Of a DNA stretch of 64,000 nucleotides, positions 15,101 to 33,094 are shown one piece after another. The notes under the pieces were generated by a model. It saw only the letters and a program-made list of their open reading frames with translations, was not told where the DNA came from and did no database searches. The DNA is taken from positions 29,974,911 to 30,038,910 of the forward strand of contig NC_052046.1 in NCBI RefSeq assembly GCF_015832195.1, written 5' to 3'. How positions within the stretch are numbered: the first letter of the stretch is position 1; every line of letters begins with the position of its first letter. Both the position numbers and the translations under genes were made by a program. The DNA comes from Motacilla alba alba (Eukaryota; Chordata; Aves; Passeriformes; Motacillidae).

Positions 15101-15309
15101 AGCTGGTGCAGGAAAAGTGCTATCTTGCAGAGCTAGAGTTCTGCAACTGTGCCTGACTTTTCAAGTGTATCGATCCTCATGCTTTTGTTTCTGCAGTCAT
15201 GTTCCTTGTTTCCCCAGCTGAAGAATATGAGTTCTGTGTACTGACGTTATCTTCTGTTACTTCCAACAAGTTCTTCACCTTCTTATTTAACTTATGTCTT
15301 CTTTCCAAG
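9172..15309 (+). other. TRPM3: TRPM3 intron (6,138 bp)
   Basis: Phase-0 intron from gtaaga to ttccaag. It contains a CATATA-type microsatellite (14503-14566), a TTTTG run near 11374-11394 and short CA stretches near 11487-11505. ORFs of 60-123 codons on both strands lack family features. No RNA gene or transposon body was recognised. Confidence 0.86.
14503..14566. repeat. CATATA/CACATA microsatellite
   Basis: Degenerate CATATA and CACATA units followed by ATCTATTTAGATATAGA, which is partly self-complementary. Confidence 0.88.
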
Positions 15310-15345
15310 CGAGAATATCCAGGTTTCGGTTGGATCTATTTTAAG
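15310..15345 (+). CDS. TRPM3: TRPM3 optional 36-nt exon (mouse exon 15 equivalent)
   Basis: This 36-bp exon encodes REYPGFGWIYFK (residues 97-108). It is phase 0 at both ends, flanked by the acceptor cttctttccaag and the donor AAG/gtgaat, and followed by an intron of only 138 bp. The 12 residues match the optional segment known between VRDVKK and GNLPPDYR in mammalian TRPM3 isoforms. Since 36 is a multiple of 3, inclusion or skipping keeps the frame. It is far too short to be found by ORF length; it was recognised by peptide and splice sites. The effect of the segment on the channel is not known to me. Confidence 0.88.
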
Positions 15346-16975
<1,630 letters not shown>

Positions 16976-17005
16976 CCAAAAGCTCTGAAGCTGTTGGGAA
17001 TGGAG
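16976..17005 (+). CDS. TRPM3: TRPM3 30-nt microexon (mouse exon 17 equivalent), G-beta-gamma binding element
   Basis: This 30-bp exon encodes PKALKLLGME (residues 156-165). It is phase 0 at both ends, with acceptor ttttttttgtacag and donor GAG/gtaggc. In mammals a ten-residue stretch encoded by alternatively spliced exon 17 carries the contact for G-beta-gamma, so its inclusion makes TRPM3 sensitive to inhibition by Gi/o-coupled receptors and skipping removes this. All ten residues seen here are those of the mammalian element as I recall it. Placement between LFGPKR and DDVPLRR confirms the exon. Alternative use in this species is inferred. Confidence 0.92.
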
Positions 17006-17046
17006 GTAGGCAACCTGTGAAAAATCTTAATGTCTTTTCCTTCTTC

Positions 17047-17116
17047 AATAAATATAAATTATATCCAGATAATGTTCAAATTAATAAGTATAAATTATCC
17101 AGATAATGTTCAAATT
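17047..17116. repeat. Tandem duplication of about 35 bp
   Basis: Copy one (17047-17082) and copy two (17083-17116) share TCCAGATAATGTTCAAATT and the preceding TATAAATTA; copy two lacks a TA pair and has one substitution. It begins 41 bp after the microexon donor and looks recent. Confidence 0.92.
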
Positions 17117-17187
17117 TCACTGTAATGAAAGCACGAATAGTATTTTTCATCCAGATAGCTCGTTTACACAAGGGAAAGATTAAGAAA

Positions 17188-17221
17188 CATTTCTTAATAA
17201 AATTCATTTCTTAATAAAAGT
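17188..17221. repeat. Tandem duplication of 17 bp
   Basis: Two adjacent copies of CATTTCTTAATAAAATT/CATTTCTTAATAAAAGT, differing at one position. Each copy carries AATAAAA, a possible but unproven intronic polyadenylation signal. Confidence 0.9.
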
Positions 17222-18145
17222 CCAGGGGATAGCTAAGGAAAAAGAGGGCTCTGCCCCAACTATGGATCTTATTGATTTTTTGTTTAATAAGAATTAAACA
17301 AAATGTTTCAGTCTGGCAGGGCAAGAAGAATTTCAGTCAGACAGCATCTAACTTCAAAACACATTCAGAGAAATTAAACACTTGCAGTGAATGATGCAGA
17401 AATCTTTATAGATATCCAAAGTTATCTCAGTTTTATTGGCACTTTTGTCTACTCTGATGCTTGAAGGGGATAGTAGTATTTTCGTATTTGTTTATTTTAT
17501 ACAACCACTTTCATTTTTGCATTCATAGACACAGGACAGAATAGGTCAGCTCACCTGATTAAAGCAAAAGGCTAAAATGGGAAAGAAACTAAAGGCAACA
17601 GAAACAACAAATGGATGCAGAAGGAAGGAATAAATACTAAGAATAGGAGTAAAGAAGGGAGGTTGCTACTTTTGTAAGGCAGCAAAGGGAGAAAACACAA
17701 AAATAAGCATAGAAGGAGTCTTCAGCAGATTAGAAAATCCCCCAGATATGTACTTTCTGGAGGTGGAAAGAGGCAGATGCATTACAGCAGATGTTACATT
17801 TGCAGTGAACTCTAAACTTTATTTTAATGGTGGCTTTTCCAAAATGGTTCTGGATATTGTGTGATTGTACTCTCTGTTATTAGTTCCAGAGTGATTGTGT
17901 TATTAATTCAGAGTGATTAGTCCAAGGCTCTGTTCCCTTGTTTACTGTCTTCCTAATTATAGTGTATGCTTTTTGTATACACTACAGAGTATACTTTTTT
18001 ATTGTTCATCTATGTTAAATATTTTGTCCAAAAAATGATGAATGGGCTGGTCTGCAGGAAGCATGTTAGGCTCTGATTTCAATGAATTGTTTGAATTGAT
18101 TCAGTTCTTTCACTGATGAAAAAAATTTCTCTACAATTCCCACAG

Positions 18146-18435
18146 GATGATGTCCCTTTGCGTCGAGGGAGAAAGCCAACAAAGAAAAAAGAAGAAGAAG
18201 TTGATATTGATATGGATGACCCTGAAATCAATCACTTTCCCTTCCCATTCCACGAGCTGATGGTGTGGGCTGTGCTGATGAAACGTCAGAAGATGGCCCT
18301 CTTCTTTTGGCAACATGGGGAAGAGGCTATGGCTAAAGCTCTGGTGGCCTGCAAACTCTGCAAAGCCATGGCCCACGAAGCATCAGAAAATGACATGGTG
18401 GATGACATATCCCAAGAGCTGAACCACAATTCCAG
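18146..18435 (+). CDS. TRPM3: TRPM3 exon (mouse exon 18 equivalent)
   Basis: The exon has 290 bp, starts in phase 0 and ends with two bases of a split Arg codon; residues 166-262. It opens with [20 protein letters not shown], a basic-acidic linker, and continues with [40 protein letters not shown] and [20 protein letters not shown]. These are hallmark sequences of the TRPM cytosolic linker-helix region. The acceptor is attcccacag and the donor TCCAG/gtgaat. The [10 protein letters not shown] opening fits TRPM3; as I recall it, TRPM1 has a Lys-rich version (KKKKKKK) there. Confidence 0.96.
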
Positions 18436-22233
<3,798 letters not shown>

Positions 22234-23044
22234 TAATCTGTTATTCCTACCTCTGTAGGTATTGCAGAACATCTCATGACTAAATATAGCACATGATAGG
22301 ATACCACTCTTTGCACTCCCCTCTTCTCAACAGGACTCAAGCCACACAAGTTACCATCATTTGGCCTCCATACTGCAGCAGTGCATGGAGATGCTGCGCT
22401 GTAATATCCTCATATTTTGACTCAATTTGATGCCACATTATCTGAACTAAATGAATTAGATTTTAGAAGCACTCAGTTGTGGTACATGACCTCTCTGGTA
22501 TGAAAAGGGCTCACCTTTGGTTGGAAATGCCGAAAGATTCATGGAATCCAGAGATTTTTTTTTTTTTCTTTTAGTTGACTTCACTAGAGAGTAAGCAATT
22601 GTGCAAACAGGCCAGAAAAAATTATGAAAATTTAGTCTAAATTGTTTTTGTATTTGTGGTCATCGCCTTTCACACAAACACACATCCAGTCTTTAATCCA
22701 CTGAAGACACTAGCAAGCAGCAAGACAGCTCCCCTTCTACAACTCAACAGAATTGTGTAAGGAGGGACTTGTCAGTATGAGCAACATAGCCTTTGAGGAA
22801 TAATGTACACCATGAAGAATCAGACAACTAAAGCTCTGAAAACTACACAAGTCATCTACCTCCTGTCTCTTGTTCTCACACTTTTTAGTTTGGGCAGTTA
22901 TCATACAGGCTATTACATCTGCCTTAGTCTAGTTTGGTTTGGATTTCTTCGGGTTTGATTGTGGTGTCTTTGAAAGGCTTAAATCTCAGCCCCAGTTGGT
23001 CAGGACAGAGGCATAGATGTAAACAGGATTTTCCTGATTAAGTT

Positions 23045-23260
23045 AAAAAACAAACAAACAAACAAAAAGAAGAAAAAAAAAAAAAAACAGACTGTTTCCC
23101 ACAGGCAAACAGCAGGAGCTGCCCGCAGGACCCTGACTGCAGGCAGGCAGAAGGACCTGCCTACAGGACTCAATATGCAGGCAAGCCGAAGGACCAGCCC
23201 ACAAGACCCACCTACAGGACCCGTTTGCAGGCAAGAACCTGGCTGTTGGGAAGGACCAGA
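23045..23260. repeat. A-rich tract followed by GC-rich imperfect tandem block
   Basis: An AAAC/AAAG-rich run (23045-23089) leads into DNA in which GCAGGCA..AAGGACC..CC(T/C)ACAGGAC recurs with variation at about 23141, 23177 and 23227. Composition is clearly more G+C rich than the flanks. It may be an old minisatellite or a fragment of an unrecognised element. Reverse-strand ORFs rich in Cys and Gly across it are composition artefacts. Confidence 0.6.
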
Positions 23261-25216
23261 AGCCAGAATAGCAGCAATGGGGCATTCTCTGCTCATTACC
23301 TATTGATTGCAATTTACTAACCCTTGGCTTCTGATCCCCTTATGAAGTGCCTATTCAAATTTTATAAGCACTTTGCAAGCTGCCTTTTACCTGGCAATGG
23401 GGAGAAATTTGGGGAAGATGTGTTTTCCATCTCGCTGTAGTTATCCCAGCTCCTGGTTTCTTGTCTACAGCACTGTTTCCTTTTTCACTTCTGACTCTTG
23501 CTGCAAATAAGTGATGTATGCAGTGGACCTGCTGTTCCAGATGAACCTTAGATGTTCCCCCTCTTCTCCCTTCCATGTGCTGACAGTCCTATTGCTCTGT
23601 TCTGTCATTGACTCTTCCCTTAACTCCTTCAAATTCAGTGTATCACTCTAGTGAAGTTTCAGGCACTTTAAATATTTTATATAAAATAATATTTCTTCCT
23701 GTGGAGTCTAGCAAGTTTAGAAGCAATATCTTTGGTCAGCACTGCTCCCTTAGTATTTCTGCATATAATCTATACCATACTGTAGAACTTCTAACACAGC
23801 TGTTTCACTCAGGTGCCCCTCAGTGGTGAGGAGAGATGAATTGGTAGCAGAGAGACCTTTGCATGTCTGTGGTTAGATGCCACAGGCAGTTACGTTTAGT
23901 CACCTGACTATTTAAACATATATTTTAAACATAAGAAAATTATTTAGACTGAAGTTTCATACTGTTCCAGCCTTAGTCAAATGATCTGGCATAATAGTCA
24001 GGTTTCTTTTCCACTCATCAAAGGATGCCTGAAAGATGTTTTGGGAAGTCCCCTTGTGACGTTTCCCCTTAGCCATGGTATCCTTTAGAACATTAAGGAT
24101 ACCTTATAAATACTTCAGTAAGATTAATAATTTATTGTGCTGGGATATCATAAATGTTTAATCGATTGCTGAACTTTGAATCAATAGATCAGTCACTCAC
24201 CTAACCTGAGCTTTGTTCAGCATAAAGATTAACAAACAAAAGTGATGTTGAAAAAATAATTTTTATCTCAAAGTTCCTTTTCTGGCAAATAATATATAAT
24301 TGAACTAATCTTCCTGATTCTCCTTCTAACCATTCCCTATGAATACTTCTCAAATCTCTGTATTCATCATGTTACACCCATATTCTCTCTGCTAAAATGA
24401 AGATAGAGAGGTCTCATCTAGGCAAGGTCTGTTCATTGATTTCCTGTGTGTCTTGCACTAAGCCCAGGTGACTAAAGACAGGCCAAGGACTCAGTTTCTT
24501 CTTCTGTACTGCACTTTTGCAGAGTGCATGAGGTATAGGGCAGGTATAGTGATCTTTTCCCTATTTTGCACCTCATTTGCACAGAATAATGTGATCAGCA
24601 GACTACAGCAACAGTGAAGTCTCCACATGGGTGCATCTGTGTGCAAGTATGTATTTGCTTTATGCTCCTCTTAAAGGGTCAGGTGGGTAACTGAACACGT
24701 GGATATACTATGAAGATGTGTTTATTCACTGTAAATTACTTGTTATCACACCTGCTTTTAACTTTATAACAGATATGTGAGTGTGACAGGCCCACATTTC
24801 TTTAACACCTAGATGCTAAGAAACAGGCTTATACCAGCTACTCAAAAAAACACATTTGAATACTGCTCTCATCAGTGCTCCTCAGCACCAAGAAATTTAC
24901 CACAATTTATGTATGGAGCTGACAGTCATTAATCCTGAATATTAAACATAGAGCAGTAGAAGGGCATTAAGGTCTAAAGGCCAGGGATATTTTCTATTTG
25001 TACAGGGTCCTAATCAAGGCCTTAATTGCTGAAATTCAGGTCAGTCAGAAACCTCAGAAGTCTTCTGTCCTCCCAGAATAACCCTAATTCTGGAAGCCAT
25101 AACTAGGAGCATCCTTAACCCTATTCAGTGCATTATTGTTTGGTTATTAGAGCTCCCCAGTAAATTGTTTTATTTCAGAACACAGAATAACCCATCTAAG
25201 TCCTTTAAAATGTGTT

Positions 25217-25275
25217 TCTGTTGTTTTGGGTTGGGTTTTTTTTTTGGTTTTTTTTTGGTTTTTGGGGTTTTTTTG
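25217..25275. repeat. T-rich tract with GG interruptions
   Basis: Runs of T separated by GG or GGGG, ending in TTTTTTGCCTCAG. It resembles a long polypyrimidine tract plus AG, but no coding exon follows. Confidence 0.85.
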
Positions 25276-28200
25276 CCTCAGTTTTCCACAATGAATAGGA
25301 AGTTTGGACTTCCAGAGCCTGAGTTAGTCTGAGAACCTTTCAGCAGCAGCAAAGCTAGTCCTGTTGTCCTCTGGTATCACGTGAATTCATCTGTAGTATG
25401 CATAGCTTAGCCTTTTCTCAATGGCAAGAAATAGCCAAATATTAATCATATCACTAAAAGTACAGTTCTTAACACATGGAAGTCTGAAGATTCATGTCCT
25501 ATTGCCCCTGGCCCAACTTACCCTTCTCAGCGGAAGACAACTCTCACAGCATCTCATATGCCAGGAACAAGGCACCCCTTCAGCTCATCTGGAAAATGGA
25601 ATTGGGAGACACTGCTGGTGGTGTCCAGGCAGAAGTGCTGACCCTTTCCATAAGAACAGGTTATCTCTTCCTCCTAGGAGTTTGGAAACCCTCCATACCA
25701 CCACCACTACCACATATGTGCTCTGGCGCAGCCTGTGATCTTTGCCCTGCTCAGCAGACAGGATTTCTGAGCTCCTGGCTTTTTGGTCCTGTTCCTCTAT
25801 ACTCACTGTAACCACCAAGCACATGCAAAATCTAATTTTATATGTCTGTAAATCAAAGACATTAAAATATTTTCCTAGCAGTGTTTCAGGGTAGAGAACA
25901 GTAATTCTTGAACAACTACCATGGGGGCAGCATTTTCACACACCGGGTAGGATCCAGCAGGGTGTGCTGACGGAAGTGTTTCTACACAGCTAGGTATCAT
26001 TTCCACACCAGTTCTCTGTTAACTGGGGTAAGTCTCTATATAGCATGTAGATTTCACTCAGGATGAAATTGGAAGGGCTTGTATTCATTCCAGGAAGACT
26101 GAAATTGCTGTTATGTAATTATGAAACACATAAACGTTGCATAGGATTGTTAACATATATTAGTGCAAAAATGTACAACCCAAAGCTCTCCCCTGATAGT
26201 TCATTATCAGCAAACAGTCCTCAATTACATAAAACAAAATCTGGCCCAACAATAACAACAAAACCCAGATAAATAAAATTTCCATGTAAAAACTATGAAA
26301 ACATCAGTCCCTTCAGGCTAAAATGATGCCATTGTACTGTACTTCACAAGAGGTTGAGCTGCTGTCAAGCTTACCTTGCATGACTCATGGTGAGTCACGG
26401 ACAAAATCATGTATTAGAGAAAGAGATGCCGCCCACACAGAGCAGTGTGTTGAGTTGTTCCCACCCTACTGCATCCCACTCCAAGGGAAACATTTGTTCA
26501 CATTTGGCACTGCAATTATTCTGTTAACACAGTTACATAGGTTATTTCTGAATGTTTCTAATGGGGAAGGTTTTCAGTTTGTTAATACTGAGGTATAATT
26601 AACAGTCGGGAACATCAGGTCAAACCTAATCCCTAGCCATCTCAGAGAAATTCCCCATCTGTAGCATGGGGGAGGGGAGAAGATACTATTATATGATAGA
26701 ATTAATTTAAAAATAATTGTAATGACACAAATTACCACATTGTTATCAAGAAGAAAGCAGTAGCAAACAGGAAATCATAATTCATAAATTCATAAAGCAT
26801 AAATCCAGATATTGAAATAGCATTATTATAAAGACATCCACAACTCACTGATTTCATTGAGAATTAAATCTGTCTCAGAATTTGTAAATTCATAAAATTG
26901 TGAAGGATTTGAACTCTGTAAAGTAATCACTTTCACTAAAGCATGGCATTGCTCATTTGTTAAAGTAGGCAGCAGTCATTTTCATTGTGCTGCAAAATTC
27001 CTGAGCACCAGGGGACAGCAGAGACAAAGCCTTGGGAAAAGCTACAGAAAACTGTAGCTCCACATGGCAGTTTTCCCCGAACAGCATCAGTAAGTAGAGA
27101 GAAGCAAACAAATTACTACCTTCGTGGGCTATAGTGTTCCCAAAGCATTCAGATCATATTCAATGGGATTCCCCACCCCCCCCGCCCCAAAGAAAAACCC
27201 AATCAATGGTACAGATCAAAGGATCACTTTGATTTTGTGGAGTTCAGGTAATGATATTTTCTGTGGAGATTGTGTAACTTCTGTTACTGTGGTTATATTC
27301 AGTAAGTCTCATAACCATACCCTCCCCTCTGCTTAATAGCCACTTTGTCTTTTTCCTTTTTTGTAAAAGTCTTGATGGACTTTCAATTTTTAATAGGTAA
27401 TGTTTTATCCATATTTATGGAAATTAAATTTAAAATCTTCAGCAATTAAAGCTAAAGGAAATAAGTTAGCTTGGTCAACCAGACTTTAGTTTTTGAGACA
27501 GTCCTAGCAGGTTAGTTTCAGTTCAGTATACTTCTGCCCTGAATCTTTGTTGTATTTTATTGAAAATGTGCACAGCAACATCTGTATGTTGTCAGATTTA
27601 AGAATATAAGCGACCACAAGAAAAATAATAATACTAGAGGAAAAACTACTTGCATAAATGAAATTAAGAGAAGGAGCCATATGGGACCAAGCCTAGTCCT
27701 AATAATGTTACAAATATCTACACCGACTGGAAAAAGTTTAGCTTTACAAATTGCTATTTCACAGGGAAAATACCTATATGAATAGCTCCACATGAGGCTG
27801 GAAAAAAGGAAGAAAAGGTTAGATTGTGATTCTCACTTTTAAATATGTGAGAAGTGCATCACCAGTTCCTGTAGGGCTCTAGAAAATTATGAGATAGCTC
27901 ACCTGAAGCCAAATAGTAAAATATGTTCTGTACATCCTGGTAAATTGGAGAGCACAGATTGAGAGACAAGAAGGACCTTTTTATAAAAAGACCATATGTC
28001 TGGCATCTAATTGTTGCCTTGGTTTTCCACCATTTAAGTTGCAGATGAGGACAATACTATCTTCATGGATGGTGAAAGTTTGCTTCAGTTAACACAAAAG
28101 CACAAGGGTGCCTTCATCTACCTGTAGAAAAGCATTATAGAAGCATTGAAACAAATGCATCATTATGCAGTCCCTGCATACTTAGATTTGTCTCAATTCT

Positions 28201-29233
28201 TGCAAACATTTCCTGTCCAGGGTGCTGCATTCCAGAGGTGCATCCACAAACTAAATAGTAAGAACTTGCAAAATGCACAGTAAGCTAAAATCCAGTCTTT
28301 GTCTACTGTTCACTAAATAATTGCTTCAGAATGAACATTTAATAGGTTACATTACACTTCAAATACAAAGGAACCTCTTTTAAGCACTAACTTCAGTGAT
28401 TGTAGTGTAGTCCTTCCATTTCTCTGCGGCTGATAATGAAAATTAAGGGTAAGCAAACAAAATATTACCTTCTTTTGACTGTTATGTTTGCACTCATAGC
28501 TGAGGACTTCTTATGTATGTGTTTCCTGAGTTCATTGTAGCTTCTTAGTGGGTCTGATTTGCAATGGTAACTGTGCGATCAAGCCTAGCAAAGGAAAGGC
28601 ATGAGCAGTCTGGAACTTCACTATGGAAGAAACTACAATCATGTACATGAGTATTTCAATTCTAGGCCTTTCTGCTGCAGTGAGCTTTACTAGTAAGTCC
28701 TCTTACATCCATGCAAGCTTCACTGTGGGATCATGGCCTGGGACAGGTACAGTGATTAACTTTTATAAAGTGCCGCTGTCTTCTTTGCTTCTAGTTCAGT
28801 GACTATAAACTCATCTTTTCCCTTGTTCTTCTCTCTCAATCTCAGCTTTATGAACTTCTCTTTGTTTAAAACCAAAATTTAACTGTCTTCTGTCTGCATC
28901 TGTTTATTGTGTAGAAGTACACCACATAGAGCTGTTGTCAGGTAAAAGAGTTTCTGTCCATACAGCAAAAAAGATAAATATTCTTCACACTTGCTTTTTG
29001 TCAAGAATTACTTTCTCAAGCTGAGGGTTGAGGCTAAAGCTATAGCTTTCCATTTTCAAAGTATTGAACAGAATCCTCCCTGAAAAAAGTTAATTTAAGA
29101 GCAAAGCATTTTATGCCTATCTGTGGTCACCTGGTTTTATCTAGAGATCAAAAACAGTTTCCTATTGACATTTCAAAAAATTGTGTAGTTTTTCTTTCAC
29201 AAGAAAGAAACACAAATATATCATTTCTTGTAG

Positions 29234-29374
29234 GCAATGCTTGGACGGGGCAATGGAGAGTCCTCAAGAAAGAAGGAGGATGAGGAAGTTCAGAGCAGTC
29301 ACAGAATGATCCCCATTGGAAGAAAGATTTATGAGTTCTACAATGCTCCCATTGTGAAGTTTTGGTTTTACACC
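29234..29374 (+). CDS. TRPM3: TRPM3 exon (mouse exon 21 equivalent), start of S1
   Basis: The exon has 141 bp, phase 0 at both ends, residues 395-441. It begins [20 protein letters not shown], a cytosolic charged linker, and ends [16 protein letters not shown], the conserved pre-S1 helix and first turn of S1. The acceptor is tttcttgtag and the donor ACC/gtaaga. It joins directly to [10 protein letters not shown] to make the complete S1. Confidence 0.95.
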
Positions 29375-31033
29375 GTAAGAAATCTTACCTCTTATATTAA
29401 TAATGTCTGTACAAATACTGAAATTGGATTAAGGTCATCTTTTGTGTTTAATTGATGTCCACATTTATATGTATTGGGGGGATTACATATAAATAGTTTA
29501 ATAAAAATATTTGGTGGAAGTCTGCTAGCATTGCAAGACTTTTGAAGATTACTATTTCATTCAGGAGGTTAATGGCTAAAATTTGAATGATTGTGTATGT
29601 TTTTCTTTAAATAAAATGGTAAGGGGCAGTTTGCTGTAGTGCTCCCAAGGAGTTCTCTATAGGAAAATTCAAAATAGGATTGCTTCCAATAGTAAGCCCA
29701 GTGGGAGGTTAGTCTGAATCAGAATATGAATTATCTAATAACTGATGAAAAAAAGAGTTAGACCACTTCTTTCCTTGGAACATTTTTTTTTTCTGTTTTG
29801 GCAAGTGTGTGGAGTGTCTCTCAGAGAAAATGTACATGTAAGTACCCACAAGTTATCAAAGACACAATTAACAGCCAATGTACATTTTTCAGGAACAAAA
29901 TAGGTTAAGTCAGTATATTCCCTGTGTTAGAAAGAAATAAAGCTCCTTTGAGAAAGAGAAGGAAAAAATGATGTCATGGATTTCAACTACAGTAAAACAG
30001 TACCAAAAACTTCACAGGGTTTTCTCGTTTTCTCATAGCTAAATTAATAAAGTTATATTAAAGTTACTATGTGGATAAAAAGCTTTTTGACAATTAGTCC
30101 TTAAGAATAGATATTAATTATTCATTTTCAAGCTGGAAGCAGGGATTAAAGTTCTCTTCTATATCAAGTGCTGATATTTTTATTCAAAACTTGGATGATG
30201 GAGTAGAGATTGGTTATTATTTTAGTTATTGTTTAGTTACCATTAGTTATTTTGCAAATTACACTAGAATGTAGAAGGATAAGAGTAAAAAAGTCACAGA
30301 AAGTAATCCTTTCAGTCTTCTTGGCTGGAATATTCCATCTCAGTTCAGCTTCTTCATCATGTGACAGGTGTGGACTGCTTTGAAAGACCCCAAAAAGAAG
30401 AATATTTCAAGAAGTTTGTAAAGCTTGACTTAAGAGGAGAGGTTAAGGAAGCGAGAATGTTTTCTCTGATAAAAAAATTAAAAGGTCTGCAGAAGGAATG
30501 TAACAGTTTTTGAATATGTCTTAGTACCTCCAAATCCTTGATGAATAGGATGAAAAATAGCACTCAGTTATAAGAAGTAAGGAAACAGTGTAAGAAGTTA
30601 GGGAACAGTTTCTGACTGCTCGAAGAAGTACTGTCATGAACTGTGTGAGGACATGCTAGATTTTTTATTATTAGTGATTTCTAAACTATCTTTTCAAGAC
30701 ATACATTCATTATGGTACACTGGAATTAATCCTGCCTCAGCCCAATGGAATTGGCTAGATGGTTCCAGATGGCTTTTCCTGGTCATATTTTCCATCATTC
30801 TGCTGAAAGCACAGCAAATCACAAAAAACAGATCCTTCTGCAAGTGACTCCTTACAAGAAAAATTGCCTTGCAGATGTTTGGAACAAGTCATATCAATCG
30901 AGTCTTAACTGTGGTGGACGCTATAGACTAGCAGAGTTTAACATATTGGAGTAACTTATTGCTCAACTCAGTGGCCACTGAACATTAATCAAGTCTGCAA
31001 ATCCAGAAACTACTCAAACTACTCATCAGCAGC

Positions 31034-31072
31034 CTCATTATCAATTGCATTATCATCTCATTATCAATTGCA
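31034..31072. repeat. Direct repeat of 16 bp, 23-bp period
   Basis: CTCATTATCAATTGCA occurs at 31034-31049 and again at 31057-31072, with TTATCAT between. A small local duplication. Confidence 0.9.
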
Positions 31073-31625
31073 GTGTGTATTATGCACAAACAGAAAAGTC
31101 TTTACATTGCAAATGGAAAGAAACATCCTGTTAGTTCAATTTTTAAATGGGAGAGAGAAATCAATATTGGATTTCCATTTAGGTTTGTTCCTACAGTTTT
31201 ATGTCCTGAGGCAGGTCTCAATCAAGGTCATTTATTAAATTTGGATCTTGGATACAGTGAACCTGAAGAGCAAGTTAAGGTGGATTCTGGCTGCCATTGA
31301 GAACTCCTGGAGACTCAAAGCAAAACAAGTTTCAGAGAAGGATTAAAACTGCACAGCCTATTACATTTTGCAAATACACAGGCACAAATATTGTTCACAT
31401 ATTTCAAAAGAAATTGTTCAAATTTTACATTCCACAGTCCAAAATGCCTGTAAAAAGTCCTATGGCTATTGTATGCCACTTAAAAAAATTTGAATATTCT
31501 GCATTTAGCTATCTCTATTCCTATATAGCTGTATTCACCTTCATTCTCCAAATACACAAGAGCAAGCTAAATGAGATATTTGAGTAAGTAACATTCGGCT
31601 CAGCAGACACTAGACTACTTTTCCT

Positions 31626-31695
31626 CAAAAAAAAATCCCAAAACAAACCAAACAAAGCAAACCCAAAAAACAACAAACAAACCAACAAACAACTC
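31626..31695. repeat. A/C-rich low-complexity tract
   Basis: AAACAAACC-like units with A runs. On the other strand it reads as T-rich DNA with GG interruptions like the tract at 25217. No retroelement body was recognised beside it. Confidence 0.8.
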
Positions 31696-33062
31696 CCCAC
31701 CAACTTTAGCCTTTCTGTTTAGAGATGAAGCAATTTCAAAAGTCAACTGCTCTGTTGTATTTTGTCACTGTTGCATTGGAAACCATGATGCAAATGTTTC
31801 ATGCCACAGATTGCTTGAGCAGAAGAGGATGATCTTCTCCTATTGTTGACTACTCCCACTGTCCTAATATCAAAAAACACTTGCAGCAGTATTAAAATAG
31901 TAAAATAAAAAGTAGAGCTTTATTGGAAACTTCCGGGTATCCTGGTGGTGATGTGCTCGCATGGCATTTGATTTCTACAATTTTTATAAGTTGAAAAAAT
32001 TAGCATAACTAACAAATATTGTCCAATTAGAAGACTATTTGGTTAAGTTATTTTCTCTGGGTACTGCCCCACTGGAGTTGATCTAGGGCTTCTTTGCCCC
32101 ATTTTATACTGTGTCTCCTCAGATTCTGCTTGAAAAACAGAAGCTTGCTCCTTGTCAGACTTCTTTTTTAAGAATAAGACTAAACAGTATTTCAGGAATT
32201 TGTTAAAAGGTTAACTTACTAGTCTAACTTCTAAGAGAAAAGGTAGCAAAAATACTAGGAACCATATAACTATTTAATAGTAGTTTTAAAAGATACATGA
32301 AAAATATATAAAAACAAAATCTTTAGCCATCTCTACTACTAGCATTAACTGAGATACTAGCAGGAAGTGAGAGGCCACATTTCTGCCCCTTCTGAAGAGG
32401 AAAGCTGCAGAGGAATTGAGCCCTGAGTAAAAGTCATATTCTAAACATCAAAAGAGCTTTGATATAAGTTTTGAATTTTGGGACCATGTCAGTTCATATA
32501 ATTTCATTATTGCAATAAATCAGAAAAGAGGAGGGTGATCTCCTTCTTGAAGCAATAATTTATTGGTACAATTTCCAGGTGTGTCCTCTACCACAATGAG
32601 TATTCCAGTATCTTCTGTGGAATAGGAGTGCCTCCATAAAAGGGCCAGGTGCCGCCCTTGAAACTTCTTAGTAGGCACTTCATTCCTTAGTTTCTTGAGT
32701 CCTCAATGGTGATGATGGCAGCTCCTAGCTCTTTGTCAAGCCAGGCAAAAGCAAGCAGAAACAGGGTTCAGCTACTTCTGTAGTAGCACTTTTAAAGAAC
32801 CTTGAGTACCAGCACAAACAGCTACACTGAAGTTTGACCACAGTGTTGAATCTGTGTCACCTCCTGGAAGGTGAGAGCAAGTTGGAAATGTAGGGAGGGA
32901 GAAGGAGACTGTCATTCACCCTGTCACTGAAGGGCTAATTTCTTGGGTCAAAGTGGAGACATTTCAGCATAAGTTTACTCACAAATCAAGATTCTTTTCT
33001 CTTTTGTCAAGCAAAAACATTTTGTAATTTTTAGTAAGTTTGAATTGACATAAAGAAACCCG

Positions 33063-33094
33063 CCAAAACCAAAACCAAAACCAAAACCAAAAAA
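33063..33094. repeat. (CCAAAA)n hexamer repeat
   Basis: About four to five head-to-tail CCAAAA units. Short intronic microsatellite. Confidence 0.92.

Larger units (their letters stand above)
17006..18145 (+). other. TRPM3: TRPM3 intron (1,140 bp)
   Basis: Phase-0 intron from gtaggc to attcccacag. It carries two close tandem duplications (17047-17116 and 17188-17221) and a looser direct repeat of GTTATTAATTCAGAGTGATT type near 17876-17919. Confidence 0.88.

Noticed and set aside
25217..25285. Long pyrimidine tract ending in CTCAG that looks like an exon acceptor
   Set aside because: No TRPM3 peptide follows and the protein is complete without an exon here; frames after it close soon.
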